Positions 23,700 to 34,985 of a DNA stretch of 64,000 nt are shown one piece after another. Position 1 is the stretch's first letter; each line of letters begins with the position of its first letter. The stretch is from Gelatoporia subvermispora B. Taxonomy: Eukaryota > Basidiomycota > Agaricomycetes > Polyporales > Gelatoporiaceae. The position numbers and the translations under genes are program-made. The notes under the pieces were generated by a model that was not told the DNA's origin, did not search any database, and saw only the letters and a list, made by a program, of their open reading frames with translations. The stretch covers positions 605,234 through 669,233 of the forward strand of contig KB445799.1 in the NCBI GenBank assembly GCA_000320605.2, read 5' to 3'.

Positions 23700-24334
23700 T
23701 CGAGAAAGCTACCACCAGCCATAAAACAGGGCATGTTCTGTTCGAAATGTTATATTTTGTACAACTTCTGATAGGTATACTAGCCCGAGGACATAGCGCT
23801 GAGATTGCCCAGACCTGTTCAAACTCTCCAGACGTATCCCTGTGGAGGAGCACTTCGATTCGTGTTTGCAGTCTTTTGGAATCTCGCTACTGTGACAAGG
23901 GTATCCATTTCCCGAGTTTTGAAAGTCTAGGCATCGTCTTTTAGTTGTACTGGATGACCTTCGATCATCTATGCGGTTTGAGATTTCAGTCGTTGCTTCA
24001 TGGTTTTGAGTAAAAGACTTACCTTACTCGAGGTCTCCAAGTCTCTTTTGATGACTCTACCCACTTCAACGCCACCGAGATTCTTGCTTGTTCGGTTCAA
24101 TGAGGCATCATTCTGACTGCCCGAGACCCGTTTAACGCTACCACCGCGCTCGTTACTGTGAATTCTGTTGACGACGTGCCAACAAGGCCCCTCCTTGCTC
24201 TCGTCGTCTACAACTACGAGAATTGCCAAATGTGAGCGTTGCCCAGTCCCTACACCATATATGCTTTGCTTATACTGCGCCACCACGATCGGGTATATCT
24301 CTGACTTGCCGAACAAATTCTTTAGTGTATTCAT
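23700..24334 (-). pseudogene. Degenerate DUF6914-like gene copy
   Basis: The first exon (from ATG at 24334) is still readable: MNTLKNLFGKSEIYPIVVAQ, then YGVGTGQRSHLAILVV, and KNLGGVEVGRVIKRDLETSS ending at a GTAAGT donor. It clearly matches the intact copy at 27192-27769. The central HW pair has become HL, and an extra segment sits before KNLGG. In the expected second exon (about 23870-23800) only VARFQ and IEVL-like remnants remain, in different frames, and the WNCRDW core is lost. It is a dead paralogue lying back-to-back with a dead kinase copy. Confidence 0.6.
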
Positions 24335-24689
24335 GCTCGAAGCCCACCTGCATATATATTAGTATAAGTAATGAGCAACACATATATTGTCGTGCGCCGA
24401 CATGATTCTGACACATCGAGCGCAAATAGGGAAAATCGGAAGAGGTGATTAGAGTCTGGCTTGTTATTCAGGTATTACCTTGGTGTTTCCTATAGTTGAT
24501 GCTATAGCCAGACTGATAACGTCGTAGAAGCCTAGGAAATAGCAGCACTAGTTGTAGCGTCCGCCATCTCCAAACGAACGAACCACGCGTCATCCCAAGC
24601 AATCTGACATACTTCTTGCCTACGTCTTTCGCTTCATCAACCAGGCATACATGTGAGACGAGCGAAAATGGCTTCGCAGAATGCGAGCT

Positions 24690-25400
24690 TGTGGAATCCG
24701 CTAGTGCCGTTCAACCTGATCCTCAAGACCAACTGAAAGGCGGGTGCAGGAGAAGCAGACATCATTCGATTTGTCCAGAGGCACACACAGATTCCAATTC
24801 CGCATATTATATGTACAGATGAAGGCTTCGTAAAACCCTACATTCTGATGAAGCGAACAAAGGGGAAGAATCTCGAGGGTGCTTGGCGCGGCCTGAACCA
24901 AGACCAGAGAGTCAATGTGGTCGTACATCTCCGGTCATGCGTCGGACAACTACACCGCTTGCAACCTCCTGATCCTAAGGGTGTATGCGGACTTGGCGGT
25001 GCTGCATGCAAGGATGCTCATGTCCAGTCCGATGGCACATTTAGTCCTTTCACTTACGAGGCTAGCTTCAACGACCACCTCGTTCATGTTGCTTCGCTCT
25101 TTCTGGAACAGCGGACGTTCCTGGACATACGAGTACGTATGGTGGATTGCCACCCCATCGTGTTTACTCACAATGACCTCACTCCACGCAATATGATAGT
25201 TCAAGACGATACAGTGGTGGCGCTCCTCGACTGGGAGGACGCCAGATGGTACCCGGAACATTGGGAGTTCGTAAAAGCGCTTTGAGATCCTACGACATTC
25301 AAAGACGAATCTTGGAATGTCTCTATAAGGGGCATCATCCCTCAACGCTACGAAAGAAAGTGGCTACTCGATAGAAAAATGACTGACTATGGGTATGATT
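24690..25400 (+). pseudogene. APH-like kinase pseudogene with in-frame stops
   Basis: The frame is homologous to the kinases at 26151, 33288 and 35861: GEADIIRFVQRHTQIPIPHI, GKNLEGAW, VCGLGGAACKDAHVQS, FTHNDLTPRNMIV, LLDWEDARWYPEHWEFVKAL, then DESWN...YERKWLLDRKMTDY. There is an in-frame TGA at about 24735-24737, just before the GAGEADII helix, and another TGA at 25283-25285 directly after KAL. The Brenner motif has HND for HGD. The C-terminal MVGAI end is replaced. The homologous frame continues on both sides of each stop, so this is a relatively recent pseudogene. A shortened product starting at 24848 cannot be excluded, but it would lack the nucleotide-binding Lys. Confidence 0.75.
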
Positions 25401-26150
25401 GGTCCATTGTGACGTACGTGTGCCTAGCAAATCTAAGCCCAGCCTAAGTCTTGCCGCCCAATAGGGGATCAGAGGTATCCGCTACTTCAAGTATACAGTG
25501 ATCGATGGTTCATGACTCCCAGAATGCTCGGCTACTTCCGTGACTGACGTTTATCGGCTATGGTGCCAGCGTTTTCTCGCATGGAGACTGTTCCTGCAGT
25601 TATATATTAGTTCTGAAGATCTGAAGAGCTGAGCCTGTGGAATCTCGATGATTTAGTCTTTGCGATGTTACAGTGGTTCGTGGAACTGATTTGGGACCGT
25701 TGACGTGTAGCACTCTACTGCGTTCATGGTTCAATAAGCGTGTTGTGATAATCCACTTTATTGACCCTGCTACTGGTTGAGATGATTAGCGAGAGGGACT
25801 TATCTGAGTGTCTCGCGGGTGTATGATTCGATCCTGACGCGAACTCAAGCGCACGTGCTGGATAGTAGCGCCCAACAAGAACGCCGAGAGGGTTTGCAGC
25901 GTCACGCTGTAAACGCCTCTTGCATTCCTCCGATCTAGAACGAGCAGACGCTACATACCGTGCCTCACCTCGAATAATCTCACCAGTGATTCGCGAATAG
26001 AACCCTTCAAAGAATGCTGGCTGGTTCAGTGCTTGACCTACATCCATCGTAACCTCCCATGCACTTCGCTCAGGACAAATTCATCTCGCTCTTCAAGACT
26101 CCTGGACCATTGTAGTCTACATCGAGTCCTACTCTTGCTCGCACGCCACA
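25401..26150. other. Spacer between kinase pseudogene and kinase copy A
   Basis: No gene is supported. A 107-codon minus-strand frame (26047-25724) starts close to the kinase ATG in divergent orientation but has no recognisable domain and no counterpart upstream of the kinase in block B, so it is probably chance. Confidence 0.4.
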
Positions 26151-26951
26151 ATGCTGCTCGCTACCCTGTTCCAGCTCTTCTTCGACATTCATTCCTGGTA
26201 CTTAAGCACGTGGTGTAACCGACCATTCGCAGGACGCGTCAGGATCCTATCTTGCGGACTCGTAGTCAAACGCAGTTCGTTATTTGGGGCAGACGAGGCG
26301 AATATTATTCGATATATACGCAAGAACACCACCATCCCTGTACCGCGCATCGTTCTGTCAACACAGGGGTTTGGTAGCGCGTTTATGCTCATGGAGTATG
26401 TAGAGGGAGAGGTTTTGGAGCATGCGTGGCGGACCATGGACGAAACACAGAGGGCGAATATCGTCAGACAGCTGCGATCTTACCTGGTCCAGCTTCGCGG
26501 GCTTCCTCCACCCCGCGCTCCGCTAGTGTGCAGTCTCGGTGGCACTGCTTGCAAGGACCCGAGGCTGCAGTCCTACGGATCGTTTGGCCCCTTCCCTACC
26601 GTCTCCGACTTTCACAATCATCTAGTCCATGCCGCAGCTCCCTGGATAGACGATATCTTCCTCAAAGATATCCGAAGCCGTATGTCCGACGACATCCGTG
26701 TTACATTCACGCACGGTGACTTCGCACCTCGTAATATCATTGTACGAGGGGATGAAGTTGCCGCAATTATTGACTGGGAGCATGCTGGGTGGTACCCGGA
26801 GTATTGGGAGTATGTCAAGGCTTTATATCGCCCTATGGGGATCAAGGACCAGTCCTGGAATGATACTGTCAAGAACATCGTACCCCAGGATTACGAGAAA
26901 GAATGGCGACTGGATAGAGAAATGACAGATTACATGGTAGGCGCCATCTAG
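26151..26951 (+). CDS. APH/choline-kinase-type phosphotransferase, copy A
   Basis: A single uninterrupted 266-residue frame. A hydrophobic N-terminus (residues 1-21) precedes LVVKRSSLFGADEANIIRYI, where K40 could be the nucleotide-binding lysine and the Glu of ADEAN its partner. The hinge is MEYVEGEVLEHAW (81-93). The catalytic loop FTHGDFAPRNIIV has HGD at 188-190 with Asn 195, and IIDWEHAGWYPEYWE holds the metal-binding Asp 208. This order is diagnostic of the phosphotransferase enzyme family (PF01636). Basidiomycetes have large expansions of such small kinases; their substrates are mostly unknown, and antibiotic resistance should not be inferred. It converges on the DUF6914-like gene 240 bases downstream, an arrangement repeated in two other copies. 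No intron is needed. Confidence 0.85.
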   Translation: MLLATLFQLFFDIHSWYLSTWCNRPFAGRVRILSCGLVVKRSSLFGADEANIIRYIRKNTTIPVPRIVLSTQGFGSAFMLMEYVEGEVLEHAWRTMDETQRANIVRQLRSYLVQLRGLPPPRAPLVCSLGGTACKDPRLQSYGSFGPFPTVSDFHNHLVHAAAPWIDDIFLKDIRSRMSDDIRVTFTHGDFAPRNIIVRGDEVAAIIDWEHAGWYPEYWEYVKALYRPMGIKDQSWNDTVKNIVPQDYEKEWRLDREMTDYMVGAI

Positions 26952-27191
26952 GTCAGTCTGAAATTCCTATTGGGGTATGAATATCGACTCAAAATATCAT
27001 TGGTACATATCCAGAATCGCACACGCGTTGCCAGTGAGCTTCCGTGGCCGAAGGTACTCGCCATTTAGGTTATGGATCCTATTCAGAGTATGGCACTGGA
27101 TTCATTGCAGCTGACGCCTGCCTAAATGTTGTTCAGTTGAAGGAAGGTGTGGAATGGCACACGGAATAACAGATGCATTGTCGCGCCGAGA

Positions 27192-27769
27192 TCATGCACT
27201 GTTCAACGGGACGATCACCGGTATGTCTCCCCTAGCACGAGCTTCGAGTGTAGCCCTGCTGGCTACTCTCATAGTAGGTAGCAGCGTTGCTTGGTCGGGT
27301 ATTGCCGACGAGACCCAGCCCTTGCCGGATGCCCTCAGTAGTTGCAGTACCTCTATAACCCAGTCTCTGCAATTCCAGCCCTCAAATTGCGGCACCGGAG
27401 GATGGCCGTTGATGATCTGTTTGTCCCCGTGCTATTCGCCCTCTTACAATGATGTAGTCCGTGTCTCACCTTGGTCAAATCACCAATCTGCTCCTTCGCG
27501 ATGTCGCCGACCAAGACTCCTCCCAGGCATTTGTCTGTGCTCCCCAGAGTAACCTCCGCGCTATGCAAGCCCCACTGAAGGCCACGCTTGTCATTGTAGC
27601 GACGATCAACGGCTTGGAAGCATGATCCTCGCTGTGCTCTCTCGTTCTTGAGTACAATCAGAGCCCAATGTAAATGTTCTTCGGTTCCAGCCCCGAAGTC
27701 TGCACGCTCGTATTGCGTGATGACTATAACGTAAAGTTTCTTCTGAAACAGTTGTGCGATGGTCTCCAT
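27192..27769 (-). CDS. DUF6914-like small protein, intact copy A
   Basis: Two exons, 27769-27470 and 27431-27192, joined in phase by a 38-base GTGAGA...AATAG intron, give 179 residues with no signal peptide or membrane helix. ATG at 27769 matches the start of copies B and C (M-x-x-(I/L)-A-(Q/N)-LF). The key pattern is a strand VIVITQY, then EHLHWALIVLKNE (H34-W35), FQAVDRRY, a glycine turn CLGGVLVGDI and, after the intron, FEGWNCRDWVIEVLQ (N120-C121). From memory this follows the DUF6914 layout (HWALLVG...Y...WNC..WV..AL) found in many fungi. The order His then Asn-Cys also resembles permuted NlpC/P60 proteins such as LRAT/HRASLS (HWxxYVG...NCEHF), so a Cys-His hydrolase or acyltransferase is possible (inference). 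It is convergent with the kinase. Confidence 0.7.
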
Positions 27770-28490
27770 CCAGTACCTCAATTAAATTAACGGTCATTTT
27801 CGTATGGATCCACACGAGTGCGCACGTACAATATTATGTTTGTCGAGCAGTTAACAAACGCCACAGTAGCTAAGGCGGGTTCTCACAGCGCCGGAAGCAA
27901 TAGCTGACACATTGCGTCAAGCAGCCTCGAAGCATGTGCAAGCTGTGCCCGTGATCTCCCACTACGACAGGGATTGACGAATCAAGTAATTCCAAAGGCA
28001 CCACACCACAAACAGTCAAATTGAGAGTCGCATTATTGAGGTGTGCACCCAGACCGGCAGTTATCAATAAGTGCCAGTGGTCTAGTCTAGACGCGGCCAA
28101 TCATTCGAAGCCAGGAAAAAATGCACCAAAAGATTCGACCCCTTGCCGTCGTAATCACGCAGGACCTGTTCATCATCAATGTCGCATTCTACGAGACGAT
28201 ATGTCTCATGTGTCCTGGCGCTAGAAGAAATAGAGAGAAACGGTGATTGAGCAAGGGAGTCGGATATATGCAAACTCTACCCACGCGTCTACGGCACCAT
28301 GGGATCGGCGCTGTCCCCGGCGTGCCGGGGATAGCACACTCGATGGCCTGCTTTGACCTTGAGGTCCAGTCAAAAGCCGCAGAATTTATATCTAGGTGGC
28401 CGTAGGTGACTCTAGTTAGTTGTAATTACATCTAGCAGTCCCACCTATCGAGCCACTCAAAAGAAAGATATCCCCACCGGACGTGTGTGG
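27770..28490. other. Junction region between duplicated blocks A and B
   Basis: No gene recognised. This 0.7 kb holds the presumed promoter of the DUF6914-like copy A and the 3' flank of MFS copy B. It is the place to look for the breakpoint of the tandem duplication. Confidence 0.4.
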
Positions 28491-30293
28491 TCACGCCGAG
28501 TTTTCCCCTTTCGTAGGCTTGGTGGGTAGATTGTCCGTCGGGGAATACTTCGACCACCTGCGCAGGACCGGGCCGTACTTGAACAACACGAAGGGTATGG
28601 GCCCCATGAGAATCGCCAGGCATCCGAGTAGTGTCGACGCCCAGCGTGGGTTCAGCTGTTCGAACATCTGCGTTGCAAACAGCGGGAAGCCCGCGCCAAA
28701 TAGTGAACGCACGACGGTCGTGGATGCGAGTGCGGATGCAGCGACGAAGAGGTACGCATCGATGATGTAGTTGAAGAGCGCGAGGAAGATCCAGACGATC
28801 GCGAGGCCCATCGGGAAGGTGCCCATCATCGGTGCCCAAAACGAGATGCTCGGGTACGACGTCCAGCCGAACCAGAAGAATGAGATAGCGAAGAGCGGAG
28901 CGGCCCACATCGCGATGTCGAGTCGTGCCTCCGGAGGAACAGGGTTCGGGGAATAGAGCTTATGCTTGTTCTCGTAGATGGGGTTGAAGATGATGAGATA
29001 GAGCAGGACGCCCGTGATGCCTCCCATGACGAGCGGGAGGAACATGAGTCCTGAGATTCCCTGGTTGAAGTGGTGGCCTTCCGTGAAGACAATGGGGTAT
29101 GCTTCGAAGAGCAGGTAGAGACAGCCGTAGACAAACTAAACGATGTGTTAGAAACAGGTACAATCAAGGGGGCGAGGCGAGTACGACTCACGCTCATGTA
29201 TAGGGAAATTGCGATAAGCATGGGTTCCCGGAACAGAATAAGGAACGGCCGTGCTAAGATGCGCTGCATGTGTTGCGAGAACGAGAATTTATGTTTCTCC
29301 ATTGGAGCCCACCACTGCTCATCGCCCGTCTCCTTACGCTTTTTCTTCGCTTCCCGTACCAAAATGACAGGCCTGTCAGAGAATAAATAACATATCCAGG
29401 ACATCGGCCGACAATCAAGTACTTACACGTATGTCTCTGGCAGTGTGAAGAGGATAAGCAGAAGGCATGCGCCCGCGAACATTGTCAAAAGCCAGAATAC
29501 CCAGCGCCATGACAAGCCCGCGACGCTCATGAAACCACTGACAATACGACCAAGAGAAGGACCGGCGAATGGCGCGAGAGTGAAGAAGGCCAGAGCCTTT
29601 CCCCGCGTGTCTGCATCCCAAAGGTCGGAGATCAGCGCTCTAGAGGAGAAGTGTCAGTTTCGGAAATATCATTGACGACTGATGGACGCACCCGCTATTA
29701 GATAAGGGTGCCGCTGCGAATGTCCCACCGAGGAAGCGGAAGATCAAGATAGATGCGGTATTTGTTGAGAGCGCACAGCCTATTTGAAAGGCGGTATAGG
29801 CAGCGAACGTAATGACGAAGATAGGCCTCCGTCCAAACTGCTCTGATAAGGGGCCCCATAGCAATGGGCCAACACAATAGCCACCCACGAATAATGCGAT
29901 CGTCACCGTCGCCACTTCCTTGCCGAAATGAAATTGTTCTATTAGGTCAAGCGTGATGCCACTGGGTGTTGAACTCGCGAACGTTCTGCGAAAGACTATC
30001 AGCTGAGTAAAACGTGAATGATACAATACTCACGCGTTAAGTATCAGAAGGCCCGCCAGCATTGTAAGATACCACCGATACCCTCGCGACCAATTTTGCG
30101 GGTTGATCAGGTCGTCGGGTGACATGCGTAGCTCATACGGATCATCAATCTTTTCTCCTGCAACCGGAATCCCATATTCTTCGCACGCTGCCTCAGAGTT
30201 GATATCTTCATCGTGTGGTGGAGGTGAGGGGTCAACGATGGTGGATGAGTGTGAGCTCGTCTCAGTTGGAGAACCTGTAGTTGGAAGAACCAT
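28491..30293 (-). CDS. MFS transporter copy B (DHA1-type drug/polyamine antiporter-like), intact
   Basis: Five exons, 30293-30034, 29985-29692, 29639-29427, 29372-29192 and 29135-28491, splice in phase (1593 bases, 530 residues). A hydrophilic N-terminus of about 70 residues (SSTIVDPSPPP...DPYELRMSPDD, NPQNWSRGYRWY) is followed by the first helices and by motif A, GPLSEQFGRRPIF. Then come RFLGGTFAAAPLSNSG, the motif-C-like GPSLGRIVSGFMSVAGLSW, a central cytoplasmic loop with KKKRKETGDEQWWAP, and the second six-helix half (GCLYLLFEAYPIVF, GISFLP-like, RSLFGAGFPLFA, GCLAILMGPIPFVLF). This matches the fungal DHA1 family (Flr1/Tpo/Cyc-like) in the plasma membrane, which exports drugs, polyamines or secondary metabolites with proton antiport. 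The substrate is unknown. Copy A carries a frameshift, so this is probably the functional copy. Confidence 0.9.
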
Positions 30294-33287
30294 ACTTGGA
30301 CTGCGGGTCGAAAAATATTATAAGACAACGACGATAGGCAGCGTCGGATTCGCGCGGAATGGCGGAGGTAGACAGGCCTACAGATGTAGGACAGACTGAC
30401 GCAGCCTGGGCTTGTCATTTTGTAGGTGGGGTCTCTGAATGGGCGTCCGAAGGGCTCGCGTGGATATGTCTTGTAAAGAAGTGAGTAGGCCCACCGAGGG
30501 AGAGTAATTTGCATTCGAGAACAGTATAGGCCGGCCTTAGACATCAGCCTGACTGGGGCAGATGATGAAGACGTCTCGGAGAGATTCTACGAGATGTCCT
30601 CGCTCACCCATTTCAGGATAGGTTAGGATAGGATAGTAAAATCGACACGGTGCCACGTTGGAACGCAGGGTTCTGTACCCAATACATTGCGCAGCGCTAA
30701 TATCATGTACCGTACCCAAAACACTAGCTACCACTTACTTCCAGATCCCAATCGCCACATCGAGCTTCTCGATCTCCGGTCCCAGGCGGTCCACCGGTCC
30801 CTGGCGCCGTTTCTTCCTGATTTGACTAGAATCGCTCAATGCGCTCCCGACGCCTTGCGCATCGAGCAACTGCGCATGCATTACGCGGAGTAATATTAGT
30901 AACCATTGCGGCTTGGATCGCAGATGCCCACAGTCTACGTACGACACCTGCGCGCAACTTGTTTTGCATCATCTTGGTGGTGCCCACACTGTCCAAGCTA
31001 TGCATGAGAGTCTCAGTCATACTACTCGAAAGCCATCGAGAGTTGCCCCTGTTTGTGACGTTGTCGTGGTACAGCCTTGGTCTAGAGGTGTGCATTCTTC
31101 AAGCCGGAACAAGCATCGTATTGTGTCAGCCACTAGAACCGCCCTGAATTTGTTCAAATGCAGGCAGGAATCCCAGGCAAGCCACCCGAAGTATACACGT
31201 CTAGCAACATGTTGGGAGGAGGTAGCCGCAGTACGCTTAGATACTGCGGATGCCACATGTATACGTGTCACTCGTTGGCTATCCTGCAGTAGGTGGATGG
31301 GGGCGTAGCTTCAGGCGACTTGACTCGTTCCGTCCGACAGGAAAGGATGGCTGCGTTACTGACCGCTAGGAACGTGTCGGATGGTGATGGAGAAACAGTC
31401 AGGCTACACAGCATCGGGGGGACAGCCGCGAAGGATTATCAAATTACGGATTGCCGTAGGCTGCCACGGATTGCTTCGGAGTCGGTAGGCTTCATTTGGC
31501 GAAGGCAGGCACAGTGCACTATGGAAGCTGACGCGAGAGATATGACCAGCAGAGCTGGCGCTCGCCAGTAGCAAATGCGACGGGGACAAGAACAGCAGCG
31601 TCGCACCAGAGATATGATAATGATAATACTCGAGTGAGATTCAGGAAATTGGAGACACTAGAGGTTATTTGCTGGCACCTAGGTGCCAGTTCTGAATTAC
31701 CAGTTGAGCTCCACTTGTCTCTCGGCAAAAGTGCGGGAGGTGGCGCGCTTGGGTTCAGAAAATCGCTCACCTAGGTACCAGTAAATAAGCTCCATTGTAA
31801 ATCTGGACTGGGCCAGTGGTGAGGAGGAAAGATTTAAAGATGGTCCGATTGGCGCTCATCGTGTTGCGATGTTGTCCGCATTAGGCAGTTGTGATGCTCT
31901 GTCTCTTGTTCTGTGTTTGAGCCACGCTGAGACCTTATCTTCGGTCCGGGGCTCAAAGTCGTTTTACGCGCAGCGAACGGCGTCGATGGTACTAACGGGC
32001 GTACACCGTGGCAAACATCACACGTAGTCGGAATAATTGTCGGATCATAACTTTTGAACGCCGCGTCCGTGCCAAGAACCTGAGAACTACCGCGGTGGCA
32101 TGGCCGTTCAGGACTTCAGGCTTTAGGTATTTTGACGGTGTATACGGAGGATAACAAGGGCTAATACCTATAGAGCGACGTCGTGTGATAATTCAGTGGT
32201 TTACTACAACCCAAGGTACAACCTTTAGCTCGGGACACAAGTCCCATGCCTTGCCTACAATATACTCGAGCACCACTGCAGGTGATTCAAAGCCCGTCTT
32301 CGCAAAGTGTTAGTGTAGTGATACATCTTGTGGTATTGGTCTCTTTCTTCGAGCTGCTCCTGGCACGTACTCCTTCTTCCTCCTAAGGATTGCGCGCTAT
32401 GACTTCTCGGATACTCTCTACGGACGTCACCCCGCTCGTCGCTGGAGCTGCTAAGTGCCCAGCGGGCGCACCGCTAGTTAGCAGATTGTACCTAGATCCT
32501 CGGAGCTCCGCCAACTCTGACTTCGTGTTTTTCAGCGACGGGGTACGCCACCCGTCATGAGAATCACCTGTGACCACTACCACTCTTCATCTGAGATTTG
32601 CTAGCGAGCGTGACAAATGCCACCATCCCTACTAGTGTGAGAGCCCATCATGTTCGGTCACTCGGTGATGACTCGACTGATACAATCGAGCGTGGGCAAG
32701 CTGATGAAGTACCCTTGAGTATGCATTATGGAGCGTGTGTGATCAGGGGCCTTGGGACCATTGACGACTACAGTGTTTGAACACGATTCTGCAGCATCAT
32801 TGCCATTCCTGAGATCGTGCCGCATAGGAGGCTGAGCAAGGCGGTTCCACTCATCAACGTCGCTTGTATTCCCATTACCTAGAAAGGGGCTTTCAGCCAG
32901 GAATCAAGATGAAGCTATGTTCCGGATGTTTTATGCAACTAGCGATAGGTGTGCCAGTCAGAGGACATACTCGCAAGAGAGGGCATTCTCACGTGCTCGT
33001 AGCGCCCATAACAATGATCATGATTGCCGCGCTTGTTAGGATGCGAGAAGCCGGCACGCGCGTTTCCAGTTGCTTTCAACCTCGGCGACCTACATCGCGG
33101 CAGCGTCGCCAATACTCAGCCTCTAGTGCCCCGAATAGAATGTTGAACGATACCATCAGGTTCGGTTTTTAACAAGCTCCGAACCGTCAGTACGTCAAGC
33201 TGTTGTGTGAACACAAGTGTGACCATTTTACGCTAGGTCATCTGAATAATCCCAACTGCAATACAATTGATCCAGTAGGAAGCTACG
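30294..33287. other. Block B spacer, no intact gene
   Basis: Homologous to the block A spacer, with insertions and deletions. It contains degenerate counterparts of the 22.5-22.7 kb frame (near 31.2-31.4 kb) and of the region beside the DUF pseudogene (32.5-33.0 kb). The 31.98-32.50 kb part has no evident match in block A and no gene. Confidence 0.45.
31672..31689. repeat. 18-base perfect palindrome in block B only
   Basis: CTGGCACCTAGGTGCCAG is its own reverse complement. A similar CACCTAGGTACCAG followed by AAGCTCCA recurs near 31770, and the first site is also followed by GAGCTCCA, so a short unit seems duplicated. The matching position in block A reads GTGCTGGCAGATAAAAAACTG and lacks the palindrome. 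It may mark a small insertion or footprint. Confidence 0.6.
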
Positions 33288-34088
33288 ATGTTCCTCGCAA
33301 CCCTCTTCCAGCTCTTCTTCGACGTTCATTCTTGGTACCTCAGCACATGGTGCAATCGACCATTCGCAGGACGTGTCAGAGTCCTGTCTTGTCGTTTGGT
33401 TGTAAAACGCAACGCACTGTTTGGTGCAGACGAGGCGGATATTCTACGCTACATACGCAAGAACACAATCATACCCGTACCACGTGTTATTCTCTCAGCA
33501 AGGGGGTTCGGGAGCACATTCATGCTGATGGAATTTGTCGAGGGAGAGGTTCTCGAGTATGCATGGCGAGACCTCAACGAAGGACAGCGTACCAAGGTTA
33601 TCGGGCAACTGCGAGCACATGTGATGCAGCTTCGTTCCCTCCATCCACCTGACCCGCGGGCAGTGTGCGGTCTTGGTGGCGCTGCATGCAAGGATGCGCG
33701 ACTGCAATCGTACGGCTCATTTGGACCCTTCGCAGCCGTCTCCGACTTCCACGATCATCTCACTCGTGCTGCAACGCCCTGGATAGATGAGGTTTACCTC
33801 GAGAATATACGAAGACGCATGTCCGACAACTACCGCGTCATGTTCACACACAGTGATTTGGCCCCTCGCAACATCATCGTACGAGGAGATGACATCGCCG
33901 CTATCATAGACTGGGAGCACGCTGGCTGGTACCCGGAGTATTGGGAATACGTGAAAGCTTTATATCATCCAATGTCGGTCAAGGACCAGTCATGGAACGA
34001 CGTAGTGAAAGATATGATACCCCAAGGCTACGAGAAGGAATGGAAACTAGACAAGGAAATGACAGATCATATGGTCGGGGCCATCTAG
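33288..34088 (+). CDS. APH/choline-kinase-type phosphotransferase, copy B (HSD catalytic motif)
   Basis: An intact 266-residue single-exon frame, collinear with copy A without gaps. It keeps K40 (LVVKRNALFGADEADILRYI), the hinge MEFVEGEVLEYAW, and IIDWEHAGWYPEYWE. The catalytic loop reads FTHSDLAPRNIIV: the glycine of HGD is serine (residue 189), while the catalytic Asp 190 and Asn 195 remain. HSD is seen in some active APH/CHK-like proteins, so activity is not excluded. It converges with DUF6914-like copy B about 320 bases downstream, as in copy A. Confidence 0.84.
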   Translation: MFLATLFQLFFDVHSWYLSTWCNRPFAGRVRVLSCRLVVKRNALFGADEADILRYIRKNTIIPVPRVILSARGFGSTFMLMEFVEGEVLEYAWRDLNEGQRTKVIGQLRAHVMQLRSLHPPDPRAVCGLGGAACKDARLQSYGSFGPFAAVSDFHDHLTRAATPWIDEVYLENIRRRMSDNYRVMFTHSDLAPRNIIVRGDDIAAIIDWEHAGWYPEYWEYVKALYHPMSVKDQSWNDVVKDMIPQGYEKEWKLDKEMTDHMVGAI

Positions 34089-34408
34089 GTCAGTTGCAGC
34101 AGGTCTAGGACAACACACTCATTGACTTAAAAACACGACAGCACAGTGTTCGCCCAACACAGCTCGATGGTGAAGATCTGTAACCATGCGTATCAAGATG
34201 TAGTCACGACAGTCGTGGTCGTTCGTGACCTTTGTAGAATCCCAGAATCAACGCCACAGTGCATCGTGTGCATCTACATCATCGGCTTGATTGGGTTGGG
34301 GAATTCTGGAACAATAGGTACAAAAGCAATCTGATGACAAGCTACAACCGCTTCTCCTGCACCGTCAATGAAAGGGACGAACCGAAGCAGTCTCAATGTA
34401 CACCGTGC

Positions 34409-34985
34409 TCAGAGACGGTCGAGTGGAACAATCACCGGCGGCTCTCTCTTTTTGCGAGCTTCACTAGTGGCTTTACTGGCGATTTTCATAGCAGGTAGGA
34501 ACCTCGCTTGAGTCGGAATGTCCGACGAAATCCAATTCTTGCCGGTGGCTCGTAACAATTGTAGCACCTCCATGATCCAGTCTCTGCAATTCCACCCTTC
34601 AAATCGCGGTACCGGACGGTGGCCATTGATGATCTGATTGTCTCTGTTATGCATTTCTTCGTTGTACACGCTTTGCATGACTTGCCTCGGTGAGCTCATC
34701 GATATGTTCTTTCACGATGCTGCCGACTCGGACCCCGCCCAGACATTTGTCCGTACGTCCCAGGGTGATCTGTGCGCTATGCAACACCCACTGAAGACCC
34801 CGCTCGTCACTGTAATAACGGTCAACAGCCTGAAAGCAGGGCCCTGTTTGTCCTTGTTCGTTTTTCAACACGATCAGGGCCCAATGTAGGTTCTCTTCTG
34901 TGCCAACACCGTAGTCAGCACGCATGTACTGCGCTACAACTATAATGTGGCGCTTCTGATAAAAAAGCTGCGCGATCGTATGCAT
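34409..34985 (-). pseudogene. DUF6914-like copy B, probable frame break at the intron
   Basis: Exon 1 (34985-34686) encodes MHTIAQLFYQ, EENLHWALIVLKNE (H34), FQAVDRYYSDERG and CLGGVRVGSIVKEHIDELTE. Exon 2 (about 34643-34409) encodes INGHRPVPRFEGWNCRDWIM and ends PVIVPLDRL. At the position where copy A has AAG/GTGAGA, copy B has GAG/GCAAGT, a strong GC-type donor. The only fitting acceptor (ATAACAG before 34643) gives a 235-base exon, one base too many for the phase. So either the copy is shifted by one base or an unusual splice is used. All key residues (HW, WNC) are still present, so loss of function would be recent. Confidence 0.6.

Noticed and set aside
25724..26047. 107-codon minus-strand frame divergent from kinase copy A
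   Set aside because: No counterpart at the same place upstream of kinase copy B and no recognisable domain.
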